Source: Isoperla grammatica
Taxonomy: Eukaryota > Arthropoda > Insecta > Plecoptera > Perlodidae
NCBI GenBank assembly: GCA_945910005.1
Contig: OX246740.1
Location: 1,922,736 to 1,986,735, forward strand
Direction of reading: 5' to 3'
Length of the DNA stretch: 64,000 bases
Shown: positions 55,400 to 64,000 of the stretch, piece after piece
How the letters are laid out: every line of letters begins with the position of its first letter
Position numbering within the stretch: the first letter of the stretch is position 1
Program-made: the position numbers and the translations under genes
Notes under the pieces: generated by a model
The model's input: only the letters and a program-made list of their open reading frames with translations
Databases searched by the model: none
What the model was told of the DNA's origin: nothing

Positions 55400-56460
55400 T
55401 CATATGTGAAATGCCAAAAAGCAACTTGCTGTTTCTTCCCATTCTTCTCAGTTTTCCTTGATCTCATCCCTTCCATTTTTCCTCTTGCATCCAACCCTCT
55501 TCCTTCTCCATGGCCATCGCCTTTCTCCTTTTCCATCCACCTAGGTTCGGGTTTAGGCCTCAGCCTGTTGGCAAAAGCCTTCACCTTTCCTAGCCCCACA
55601 ACTTCCCCTTCTAGCTGATTCCACTCAACGGTCGCCCTTCCCAGGAAGGAGAACTTACCTATCTGTCCTCCATGTCCTTTCTTTTTTCCACTGATGATCC
55701 CCCCTGCCCATGTAACTGGCTCCTTCAACCGCCCTACTTAATTCCCCCCACCCCTCATGCTTCCTTACCACCTTGTACATTTTACCCAGCCTATCCCTCC
55801 ATCTTCTGTCCTCAAGCGTCTCCCATCCTAGTTCCCTGACCAATTTCGTTACGCTCTTATGTACTCGCTCCTCTTCCTACCATCCCCCATGTCTAATTCC
55901 ACCCATCTATTCGTCCTTCTAAGCACCCTTCTCGCCGCTCTCTTTTGAACCCCTTCCAGAGCATCCCTCCCCTTGATGTCATGCGGGTCCCACACCACCC
56001 CTGCATACTCCAGACCTGGCCTCACCAGAGCTCTGTACGCATGCTCCCTTATTTCCCTGCTTGCTCCCCTCAGCACCCTCATCACAAAGTTTAGATTCCT
56101 TACGCCCTTCCCAACCATCCTGCTAATCTGTTCTCCCCATTTCAGCGTATCTGCCAGCCACACTCCTAGGTACCTAATCACCTCCACTCTCTCCAAAATT
56201 TGCCCCTGGATCTCATACGTCGGTCCAACGCTCCTCCCCTACCTCCTTCTTGTGAACCTTACCCACTTGCATTTGCCCGCATTTAGGCTCATCATATTAA
56301 CCCTCACCCACTTCCCCAGCTTCTCCATGTCTTCTCCCAATAAAACCTCGTCCCCCCTGTCCTTTATCTCCCTGTAGATGACGCAGTCGTCTGCAAATAA
56401 TCTCACCCTTGCCCCCATCCCCTCCGCTATGTCGTTAATTAATATAGATTGCAAACATCA
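55400..56460 (-). mobile_element. LINE 3' part (RT palm to C-terminus), minus orientation
   Basis: In order on the minus strand: LINDIAEGMGARVRLFADDC (RT catalytic FADD box, about 56390), RYLGVWLADTLKWGEQ, YRALVRPGLEYAGVVWDPH, VQKRAARRVLRR, then GRATVEWNQLEG near the C-terminus. Frame changes at about 56230 and 55850 break it. Two copies of GTAATGTATTCGGGGATTTC (55221, 55341) lie at its 3' side. CR1/L2-like non-LTR element. Confidence 0.85.
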
Positions 56461-56877
56461 AGAGGTGTGCTATAAGTGCTTATAGTGTGCTATAAGAAGT
56501 GCACTACTTGTAGCATACTACTTTTTTGTGTAGTGTGCTACTTTAAAAAAGAGTGAAATTTAGCTGTAGCATGCTACAATTTTTGTAGCTGTATAGCGGA
56601 AAGTAGCACAATAACGTCGATATTTTTAAATGTTGGACCAAAACAAATTTAACTTCCTGCACCAAAATTATGCCTTCTGTAGAAACAAAATAGAGCTTGA
56701 AAAAAGGTTCAATTTTTTCGACCGTTTCTATGAAAGCCGCTGCCCTCCCCTCTCACACGTTGCCAACATAACAGGGTGAGTGGGCAATAACTCTTTCAAC
56801 CCTCTCCATTCACCGTTATCCAGTCGTGAATAACCAGCGACTAATATGCTACTTGGTTAAGGGTACGAGGCCTGCGC

Positions 56878-57262
56878 CAGGGGTGCACCAATCCCTCAAA
56901 AGTCTAGGAGCCAGCAAAAATGTCTAGGGGCCAGCAACAATGTGTCGTAGTAACAAGATTGCACGGAATAGCTGGGGTCTGGGGCTTGCCCCAGACCCCC
57001 CAGCTGCCGGAGGCTAATTTCGCCGAAGGTGAATTTTTTTAGGACTGCAGTACGTTTGACTGTCTGAAATGTGATTTCAGGCAAATTTGCGGAAAAACAA
57101 GGTTACGTAGGATATGAATAGGATAAGGTGATAGCTACAGGAATAGAATTTTTGTGTGTGTGTGTGAAATGAATGAAAATGTGTACTTTTTAGTTCTCGA
57201 TAATTTAGGGGCCAACATGAAATTTTTACTCGCCTGGACGATTTGGTAATTTGCCACCCCTG
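56878..57262. mobile_element. hAT-type non-autonomous transposon
   Basis: Ends CAGGGGTGCACCAAT and (inverted) CAGGGGTGGCAAATTACC, flanked by GCCTGCGC / GCCTACGC (7 of 8 identical). Its interior is a close relative of 18516-20134. A (GT)n run lies inside. Confidence 0.82.
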
Positions 57263-57821
57263 GCCTACGCGTGTTTGGGGTGGTCTACCACATGTTCTAG
57301 AACACATGTAGAACATCCAAGTTCTCGAATTTTCTTTAAAAAAAGCTTACAGTAACTATTTTAGTCAGCTTTTGACTTTGCCAACATGGAAAACTTCCCA
57401 GCTCTAGGAATTCAGAAAAGAAAGCAAACGGCAACTACTTTTTTCACAAACTGTTTATGCGCGGAAAGATGTAGGGCCTACTACACATGGGTTTTCGACA
57501 AGGCAAATGTGCGGAATCGAGAGGGAAAGTGAGGGACCGACCTGGAGTTGGCCACTTTGCGACCACGTGTTCATTGAAGGTAGTATGTATAGGCCTGTGG
57601 AAACTGTATGTAAAAAAGTGCTTTGACACTATTCTCCATCCGTTTTATGTAAAAATTAAAAATTTCAAACGATTTGATTGCCAAAATGTTTAGGCCATTT
57701 TGCATCATGCCCATACAGTAAACATTTATCAAGCTTCATTGTAGGCTAAATGAAAGTCTTCAGAATCTTAAAAATAATCGCCTTGGTGCTCGAGTGCCTA
57801 ACATGTTTGTTGTGTTTGCAG

Positions 57822-58072
57822 TTGAAAAGAAGCGGGCAGAGCTAGAGCAACATCGCAGCTGGGACTACACGAATCTGGGCGCTGGTGTGGTGCAGGACGA
57901 ACAGTTGAAGTTTCGTCTCAACGAGATGTTCACCGTAATGTCGTACAACGTTCTGGCGCAGAGCCTACTCGAAGGACATCCTGAGCTCTACAGAGACCAC
58001 GATCAACGAGCGCTCACCTGGGAACATCGAAGTCAGATTCTCTTTAAAGAGCTGAAAATGGCTAATCCAGAT
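57822..58072 (+). CDS. ANGEL: ANGEL exon 2 (start of EEP domain)
   Basis: 251 nt after TTGTGTTTGCAG, ending CCAGAT|GTAAGT. Encodes RSWDYTNLG and then FTVMSYNVLAQSLLEGHPEL, the first strand of the exonuclease-endonuclease-phosphatase (EEP) fold with its metal-site Asn, followed by WEHRSQILFKELK. ANGEL proteins are CCR4-related; vertebrate ANGEL1/2 are reported to remove 2',3'-cyclic phosphates from RNA ends. Phase 1 in, phase 0 out. Confidence 0.92.
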
Positions 58073-58232
58073 GTAAGTAACTTGAGGAGGCATATCGGCT
58101 AGATTAGGTAGGCGACTAGTGATGATTTGGGGGGAGAACGAGGGCAGTTTCAGAATGAGTTATGTGTGAGAGCAAGTTGACATATAAAAATCAACACTTG
58201 GTTCATTGTTTTGTTCTCTTTACGTTTTACAG

Positions 58233-58299
58233 ATACTTTGTCTGCAAGAAGTTCAGACAAGCCATATGGATACATTTTATAATAGTATTAAAGAATTAG
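58233..58299 (+). CDS. ANGEL: ANGEL exon 3 (catalytic Glu)
   Basis: 67 nt after TTTTACAG, ending AATTAG|GTAGGT. Encodes ILCLQEVQTSHMDTFYNSI; the Glu of LCLQEVQ is the metal-binding catalytic residue of EEP enzymes. Phase 0 in, phase 1 out. Confidence 0.92.
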
Positions 58300-58402
58300 G
58301 TAGGTTGATTTGCATTTATTGGTTGTCTAACTTGTCTTGTAATTTATTTATTGGGTTTAATATTTTTCTTTTGTTAATAAACTGTTATTTTCAATTTATT
58401 AG

Positions 58403-58712
58403 GATATGGAGTAGTTCATAAACAAAGGACAGGAGATAAAGGGGACGGCGTCGCGATTTACTACAAAAACTCTACATTTGCCCTGGAGAGTAGCACAACC
58501 GTTGAGTTTTTTCAACCTGGAGTGCCAATCCTCAATCGTGATAATGTTGCCATAGTTTTAAAGTTAAGGCTGAAAAACGACACTCGCAACAGGTGTATTG
58601 TTGTAGCAACCACTCATCTGCTCTTCAATCCCAGACGTCACGACGTCAAACTTGCTCAAATGCAAGTGTTACTGGCAGAAGTGGAAAGATTCTCTTATGA
58701 GGGATCGGGCAG
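58403..58712 (+). CDS. ANGEL: ANGEL exon 4
   Basis: 310 nt after TTTATTAG, ending GGCAG|GTGAGT. Encodes YGVVHKQRTGDKGDGVAIYY, VEFFQPGVPILNRDNVAIVL, and ATTHLLFNPRRHDVKLAQMQ, the latter typical of the CCR4/nocturnin/ANGEL group (T-H-L-L-x-N-P). Phase 1 in, phase 2 out. The following intron is 5.16 kb and carries an antisense LINE. Confidence 0.93.
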
Positions 58713-59295
58713 GTGAGTAGGAGCAATCTACCATCCAACGGCTATGAAAAGCAAAGGATCAATTTGGACTGGAGGTGTTCAGTACCAGTATATCGATTCT
58801 ATAAAATATCAAATCTTTACACATCTTAACACATGTTTCTACCCAAGTCTCGGAAATGTTAGGGAATACTCGGCATCCACACTTGCCGAGAAATGAACTG
58901 GCACTAGAAATCAAAATTTGCAAAACCCAGGTTACATTTAGTCATAAATATGGTTTTATAGCCTACATGAATAATAATCATTTTAGGTGTAAATTAATAT
59001 TATATTGGATATTGGAAGTGCCTGAACATACTAAAAATCGGGAAAAAACGTTTGAAAACTTTATTCGTGGTTATATCATTGATTGTTGACGGAACAGTAT
59101 GGGGAGCCATACAACAAACGACTACACTGCAGCGCTGCGAGCGTTCTGGCCACTGATCTCCGCCTGCTAGAATTAACCGAAACCCCATCGAGGAGGCAGT
59201 GCACTACTTATTATTGTAAAAACATCCAAAGATTCCAAAGAAGTCAAATAGTTTTGCAATGACTTACGAATTCTTATTGTTGAAAATTGTCAATA
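58713..59295. other. ANGEL intron 4, first part
   Basis: No feature beyond a diverged fragment related to the 11.8-kb MITE at about 59090-59160. Confidence 0.4.
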
Positions 59296-60173
59296 CAGTA
59301 GAACCGCCTTTGTACGTTTCGCTTTTCTACGTTTTTTACGTTTGTGCGTTTTTTTTACGAGGTCCCGGCGAAGCCTTATGGCATTTATGCATAATTTATT
59401 TCTTTAATACGTTTCCCAATATTACGTTTTTTACGTTAATGCGTTTCAAAAATTAGTCCGTCAAGGTAATTAGATCCTATAGTACGTTTTCTGTGTTCTC
59501 ATAATCGGTTTTTCCGGCCAGCCAGTGAGTCGAATTACAAGTTGTTATTGTTGAAGCCGACCACGTTAGTCATTCATTCATCCCAGTTCTGCGAAGCGTC
59601 CCCCCCCACCCCCTTCCCCTCGCTCAACACAATGCAACCCAGCGGCCAGTGAGTGCCTTGACCTTGACTAGCCCAGCTGCATCTCGTTCCGTGTGGGAGG
59701 GGGGGGGGGGGGGGGTCTCTGAAAGGGTCCTTTTATCTACGATCTCGGCTGCCGGCACTGAGGTTCTTTACCTGCTTACCATAAATAACAAACCCTCGTC
59801 CAGTGGTCCTCTTTACAAAAGGCTTCTGTCAAACTACAGAGATAATTAACATTGCCCTCGCACTTCGACTAAGTACTCCTATTGTCCTAAGTATAGACAA
59901 CAATATTTTTACCCACTCCAGTTTTTAATAATACGTCATCACAGCCTAGTCTAGCTGCATGACCTTGGTCGCCAGGCCTCGCTTACGACCCTTCTTAGAT
60001 AAGAATGAAGAATGGTGTCGGGGGGGGGGGGGGGGGGGGGGGAGCTTTTACAAGATTATAAGTGTTAGGAATGTATGAAAAGACAAATTTGAAGCATTTC
60101 AATAGTGCGTTTTTCCCGTTACCACGTTTTTTTGTCTCGGGTCCCTCGAAAACGTACAAAGGAGGTTTTACTG
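59296..60173. mobile_element. Tigger/pogo-like non-autonomous transposon
   Basis: Ends CAGTAGAACCGCCTTTGTAC and (inverted) CAGTAAAACCTCCTTTGTAC, flanked by TA. These resemble Tigger terminal repeats (CAGT..AACC.C). 878 bp with many ACGTTTT motifs and two long G runs; no transposase. Confidence 0.82.
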
Positions 60174-60175
60174 TA

Positions 60176-61235
60176 TTCAGTTACCGTTGGCCTGATGCAA
60201 CGCTCTCTGTGCACTTGTTACGCCTCCCCATACAATTAACATCGCGACGGACATCAGCCGCCATGGTCTATATGGTACCAAGCTCGCTTTACATACAGTT
60301 GGTCCCGAGCTCAAGTCTAGCAATTTCGATTTTTTTACTCGCTGATCTTCGTGGTTTGCATTCATAATAGTCTGTGTAATGTATACAGTCAAAAGTCGTT
60401 ACAACGAATGCCCTTACAACGAAATCATCATTTTAACGAAATTTATTTGTGGTCCCACCTGAATCCCTATGTTCACAATGTTAATTTGTTATCATTAGAA
60501 TGAAAATTCATTATTACAAAAAGATCATTTTTACGAACAAATTTTGGTTCCCCTCGATATTATTTAACGTTGCTACAAACAATGCTACAAATTATCTTCC
60601 AAAATGTGGATTGTTTGGAATTCCCAGTCACGTAGATTGGTGTTTTCCCGTGTATCGCCTCGTTAGATAGGCCTACTGACCATCCACGAGAGTCGAGTAA
60701 GATCATTTGCTGCTGCAAGACGAGATCCCCCAGCCGGCCAATCACGATCAAGGTTACGGAGCGAGAGGCGAACTGAACTGTCAACAAGCGGCTGCTTGCA
60801 TACTCATGCCTGTGGCTATCGCAGTCTCGCTTCCACTCACGCGTCCTGCGCCTAGCGCTTTCTCTTTCTCACGGCGGCCGATCGCTTATAGTACAACTAC
60901 TTCGTCACGTCTCGCTCAGACCCATTGTTCTCTCTCGCTCGGCCGGCCGCATCGGTTCTCACTTTGAGTGGGCTTGCGCTAACCGCCTGCTAACCCCCTG
61001 TGAGCCTACTGCCCACATCACATGTGTAATGCAGGTTGCGGGCCTCACAGGGGCCATGCATTACCTGCCATTACTCGCGCGCTACGCGACTTTTAGGCTT
61101 TGTAGATAGCTTCTGATTTAAATTTTGACAAGTTTTTTTAAAAATATTTTTTATATGTCTGATGGTCAAACATTCTTAATCCAGCATAAAAGATGGATTT
61201 TTGTGTTGCAGCTTTATTTAAATGTTTTACATTGA
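60176..61235. other. ANGEL intron 4, middle part
   Basis: A second pogo-like left end (CAGTCAAAAGTCGTTACAAC) starts at about 60388 without a clear right end. The remainder shows only short chance frames and a palindrome-like GCGGGCCTCACAGGGG / CCCCTGTGAG pair near 60995-61055. Confidence 0.4.
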
Positions 61236-63540
61236 AATTATTTTTTTTTTTTTTTTTTTTTTTTTATCATATGCCCACATTTGGCTTAATCAGGCCATCA
61301 TGTAAGATCTGGTCAACCAGTAGAGACAGGCCTCCTTTTCTTCTCTCTTCATGCCGTTAGGCAATGCGTCACGTTCTGTTTTAAGTTTACTACATCTGAA
61401 GAGGTGATTCCTGTCCTGTTCCTCCACTCCACATAGCTTGCAGATACTAGTCTCAAATATTCCCATCCGGTGCAGGTGCTTCCCCAATAGGTCATGTTGT
61501 GTGTTAAGCCTGAATTGCGCGGTTTCTATTCTTCTGCTGAATTTGTGGGGGGTTTGTCTTGTGGTTGTTGTGTATTGTTTCCACGTCTTGTTTTGTCCTT
61601 TCTCCACCCACTGCTGCTTCACTTTGCTGGACATCGCTGCATTCACATGGGATTTAACGGCTCTGTAGGTTATTGGTATTGCTGGTTGCGGCATCTTGCT
61701 CCCACGTTTGGCCAGGTAGTCGGCCTTCTCATTGCCATGTATATTGCAGTGTGCAGGTATCCACTGTAGCTTTACCATTTTGCCTATGTTGTTCAGCCTT
61801 AGGATCGTTAGCTTGCACTGTCTGATGTCTTCATCCACATCCTCCTTGCTGGCTAATGCTTGTACTGCAGCCTTAGAATCAGTTAGGATCACGATTTTGT
61901 CCTTGGTACAACCCTTTGCCTTGAGGAGTGCTTTCTGGATTGCTGTCATCTCTCCATTATAGCTGCTACCATTCATACCCGCAGGGTGGGCTTCTTCAAA
62001 CTCCCTACAGTATACTCCTGCCCCTGCCAGACCTGCACCTGGTGTTGCTGAGCCGTCTGTGTAAATGTGTAGCCACTCATTTTCTGGGTAGTGTCTGTGG
62101 ACATGTCTCATTGATAAAATCTTCCATTCTTCACTCGTACACGTTGACTTCTTCGTGCCGTCCACTGTCAACTCATGTGGTACATCAAGTGCAGATACTA
62201 CTATGTTAGGTAGGGGAATCTTCTCTCTCGTTGTAGTATTAAACAAGTTCCCGACAAGATCAGTCTTTATCTCGTCCACTACAGTGATAAAGGTTTTATG
62301 AGTCTTCAGTTTTTCGAGCGGTTCTCTGTCCCATTCATGTTCGTCCAGTCTTATTAATTTTTCGTGTAAATGAACTGCCGCCATGCATCTCCTCGCATCC
62401 AGAGAAGGCACTTTTGTTTTTGCTTCCATTGCAGCAATTGGGGTAGTTTTGACACCTCCTGTGATTATTCGTAGGGCCTGATTTTGCACCCTGTCCAATG
62501 CATCCCTGCTTGCTTTAGGAGCCGTGACGAGTAGGGCACCTCCATACTCGAGGAGGGGTCGTACATATGTTTTGTATGTGGTTGCCAATGTCTCCTCATT
62601 TGCTCCCCATTGCACTCCTGCCACTCTCTTCAGCAAGCTCAGCCTTCTCTTACCTGCTGCACACATCTTTTCTATTTGTTGCAATCCTTTCATTTTTTGG
62701 TCCATTGTCATCCCCAAGTAAGCAGGGTTATCTTCCTTATTTAGTAGTGATCCTGCATACTTCAGTTGGAAATTGGGGACAGTTCGACCGTTGGTATAAT
62801 AGTCGTACATTGTCTTCTTCTCGTTGACTACCATTCCGTTCAATGTTGACCACTCTTCCAGTGCCTTCAATGCGTTGTTCATCTCCTCTTCCATTGCCTC
62901 TGTGTCTCTTCCACTGTACCACATCACCACGTCGTCGGCAAAGATTTTCACCTTTACTTCACATCTGCTTTGGACGTATTCTGCCAGGTCATTTATAAGA
63001 ATATTAAAGAGAATTGGGCTCAGCACTGCTCCTTGTGGCACCCCTCCTCTTATCTGTCTGTACTTTGATCTTCTGTTATTGTATCTGACTCGAATAAATC
63101 GTTGGCTTAAGAAGTTTTTGGTCCATCTGTATATATTTGCTGGTATTTTTCGGCTATACATTTTTTGTAGTAGTCTGCCTCTCCATACTTTGTCAAATGC
63201 TGCTTTAAAGTCTACCATAACTGCTATAGTTGATAGTTGTTTGTGGAACCCTTCCTTAGCATCTTGCATAAGATACGCAATCTGATCAACTGTACTTCGG
63301 TTGTTCCGAAAGCCGGCCTGATGTGGTGTTAGGAGTTTGTTAGATTCGAGATAGCTCTTTAATCTAAAGTTTACCATATGCTCCATGACTTTAGCTGCCA
63401 TACAGGTGAGAGATATTGGTCTGTAGCTATCAACCTTGCTACCATCTTTGTCCTTTTTCAGTATAGGGATGACTTCTGCTTTTCTCCAGCAGTCCGGAAT
63501 ATTATCTTCCCATGTCATGTTACACAGGTTGAGGATGGGG
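61236..63540 (-). mobile_element. 5'-truncated LINE with RT and RNase H, poly(A) tail
   Basis: Non-LTR retrotransposon in antisense orientation inside ANGEL intron 4. A run of T on the plus strand (about 61241-61266) is its poly(A) tail. The ORF is open from about 63540 (ILNLCNMTW) to the stop at 61290, so it was cut at the 5' side, losing the endonuclease and first RT motifs. I found no convincing target-site duplication. Confidence 0.9.
61290..63518 (-). CDS. LINE reverse transcriptase - RNase H (5'-truncated ORF2)
   Basis: 742 open residues. RT: VIPILKKDKD, YRPISLTCMAAKVMEHMV, HQAGFRNNRSTVDQI, VDFKAAFDKVW, RGGVPQGAVLSPILFNIL and the catalytic KIFADDVVMW (FADD). The thumb has TYVRPLLEYGG. 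RNase H: IYTDGSATPGAG (Asp), SYNGEMTAI (Glu), ILTDSKAAV (Asp), WIPAHCNIHGNEKADYLAK (His, Asp). A C-terminal CKLCGVEEQDRNHLFRC forms the usual CCHC motif. RNase H after RT places it near the I/Jockey/Outcast-type clades. The reading frame is undamaged, so the insertion is fairly young, but the endonuclease is missing and it cannot move by itself. Confidence 0.9.
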   Translation of the reverse strand: MTWEDNIPDCWRKAEVIPILKKDKDGSKVDSYRPISLTCMAAKVMEHMVNFRLKSYLESNKLLTPHQAGFRNNRSTVDQIAYLMQDAKEGFHKQLSTIAVMVDFKAAFDKVWRGRLLQKMYSRKIPANIYRWTKNFLSQRFIRVRYNNRRSKYRQIRGGVPQGAVLSPILFNILINDLAEYVQSRCEVKVKIFADDVVMWYSGRDTEAMEEEMNNALKALEEWSTLNGMVVNEKKTMYDYYTNGRTVPNFQLKYAGSLLNKEDNPAYLGMTMDQKMKGLQQIEKMCAAGKRRLSLLKRVAGVQWGANEETLATTYKTYVRPLLEYGGALLVTAPKASRDALDRVQNQALRIITGGVKTTPIAAMEAKTKVPSLDARRCMAAVHLHEKLIRLDEHEWDREPLEKLKTHKTFITVVDEIKTDLVGNLFNTTTREKIPLPNIVVSALDVPHELTVDGTKKSTCTSEEWKILSMRHVHRHYPENEWLHIYTDGSATPGAGLAGAGVYCREFEEAHPAGMNGSSYNGEMTAIQKALLKAKGCTKDKIVILTDSKAAVQALASKEDVDEDIRQCKLTILRLNNIGKMVKLQWIPAHCNIHGNEKADYLAKRGSKMPQPAIPITYRAVKSHVNAAMSSKVKQQWVEKGQNKTWKQYTTTTRQTPHKFSRRIETAQFRLNTQHDLLGKHLHRMGIFETSICKLCGVEEQDRNHLFRCSKLKTERDALPNGMKREEKEACLYWLTRSYMMA

Positions 63541-63870
63541 AATTACTTGACCTTGTGATATGATTATGTACATTATTATTATATGATTTAAACTCATTAA
63601 AATATGCTGGCAAATAGTCATTCTTTAGTTTAAATATAAATACTAGTGTGAGCGTTTATACGTTTAGACGGCTGAACCCTAGTATGTATATAAATAAGCC
63701 TATGAATGTTTTGAGTGTTGACTAATCAAGATATCAACTTTTTGAGTACCTAAGCTTTAATATATTTGCAGGTGCCTCTTGCAATATATTGAATGTACTT
63801 AAGCGCTATTAAATACAAAAAATAAGTTATTAAATTGAAGTACACCACTGTATTACTGTTCATTCTGCAG
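63541..63870. other. ANGEL intron 4, last part
   Basis: AT-rich intron ending in a strong acceptor (TACTGTTCATTCTGCAG). Confidence 0.6.
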
Positions 63871-64000
63871 GATGGGCGAGCCAGTTTATTGCCCGTCAAT
63901 AATAACTGGTGATATGAACTTCCAACCATACTCTGGAGTGTATGAACTTATCACGACTGGAAAATTTAGATATGAAGGTCTTTCAAGTCGCAACCTGACA
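63871..64000 (+). CDS. ANGEL: ANGEL exon 5, partial (runs off the window)
   Basis: Starts after TTCTGCAG; the AG of exon 4 plus its first G make an Arg codon. Encodes PVYCPSIITGDMNFQPYSGV and YELITTGKFRYEGL. G-D-M-N-F is the EEP catalytic G-D-x-N motif. The exon is open at the window end, so the final catalytic His region lies outside. Confidence 0.93.

Larger units (their letters stand above)
54919..57821. other. ANGEL intron 1, transposon-filled
   Basis: Holds inverted LINE pieces (55010-55210 plus, 55400-56460 minus), a TAGCATGCTAC-rich segment at 56480-56590 and a hAT-type element (56878-57262). Frames at 57378-57590 were examined as exons but do not fit the phase. Confidence 0.6.

Noticed and set aside
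57378..57590. Open frames (MENFPALGIQ..., MGFRQGKCAE...) as alternative first ANGEL exons
   Set aside because: Their possible donors leave phases that do not fit the phase-1 acceptor at 57822, whereas the exon ending at 54918 does.
17463..60050. Long G or C homopolymers (17.46, 19.53, 20.75, 21.91, 59.70, 60.02 kb) as G-quadruplex regulators
   Set aside because: They sit inside transposons or introns as simple homopolymer runs with no link to a promoter; length may also be a sequencing artefact.
61236..63560. Target-site duplication around the LINE
   Set aside because: The only similarity at the two borders is a weak AAATTA/GAATTA match, not enough to claim.

Overview
This is a stretch of animal nuclear DNA. 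It has spliced genes with GT/AG introns, long AT-rich introns, microsatellites and very many transposable elements. The frequent AGGCCTAGGCCT strings and the mix of hAT, piggyBac, pogo, Harbinger, foldback, LINE and LTR elements suggest a marine invertebrate, but I cannot name the species. Nothing bacterial, viral or CRISPR-like was seen.

Four protein-coding loci are supported. (1) On the minus strand, about 26.0 to 5.9 kb, is a large Arg/Ser-rich and Gln/Asn-rich nuclear-type protein. It has a 731-residue first coding exon, a 113-residue exon and a 756-residue last exon with 27-residue repeats; at least one internal exon is unaccounted for because the splice phases do not match. (2) On the minus strand, 45.9 to 37.2 kb, is TRPT1 (tRNA 2'-phosphotransferase), with three exons that join in phase. 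(3) On the minus strand, 37.2 to 35.1 kb, is an intronless TUT1-type U6 uridylyltransferase / Star-PAP. Its ATG lies 21 nt after the TRPT1 stop codon and in the same frame. (4) On the plus strand, 54.5 kb to beyond the window end, is ANGEL (CCR4-like EEP nuclease/phosphatase), with five exons visible. TRPT1, TUT1 and ANGEL all act on RNA termini or 2'/3' phosphates.

The rest is mainly mobile DNA, and many elements have readable ends and target-site duplications. 1-5.9 kb: intergenic, a 77-bp minisatellite and a foldback repeat. 8-21 kb: one giant intron with hAT elements, LINE tails, a tRNA-derived SINE and a three-level nest (Harbinger-like, hAT, hAT). 22-23.7 kb: a pogo-like element keeping only a transposase tail. 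26-34.5 kb: intergenic transposons, including a 3-kb hAT element that contains a LINE and a piggyBac derivative. 38.6-45.6 kb: TRPT1 intron with a young non-autonomous LTR retrotransposon and a gag-bearing element whose two LTRs are inverted. 46-48.6 kb: a decayed LINE interrupted by three different DNA transposons. 49.5-53.8 kb: a 4.25-kb foldback element with 9-bp target duplications. 55-57.3 and 59-63.5 kb: LINE pieces and DNA transposons inside ANGEL introns.

The most notable observation is the TRPT1-TUT1 junction. It looks like a two-gene transcription unit with almost no spacer: a dicistronic or operon-like locus, or an ancestral fusion separated by one stop codon.
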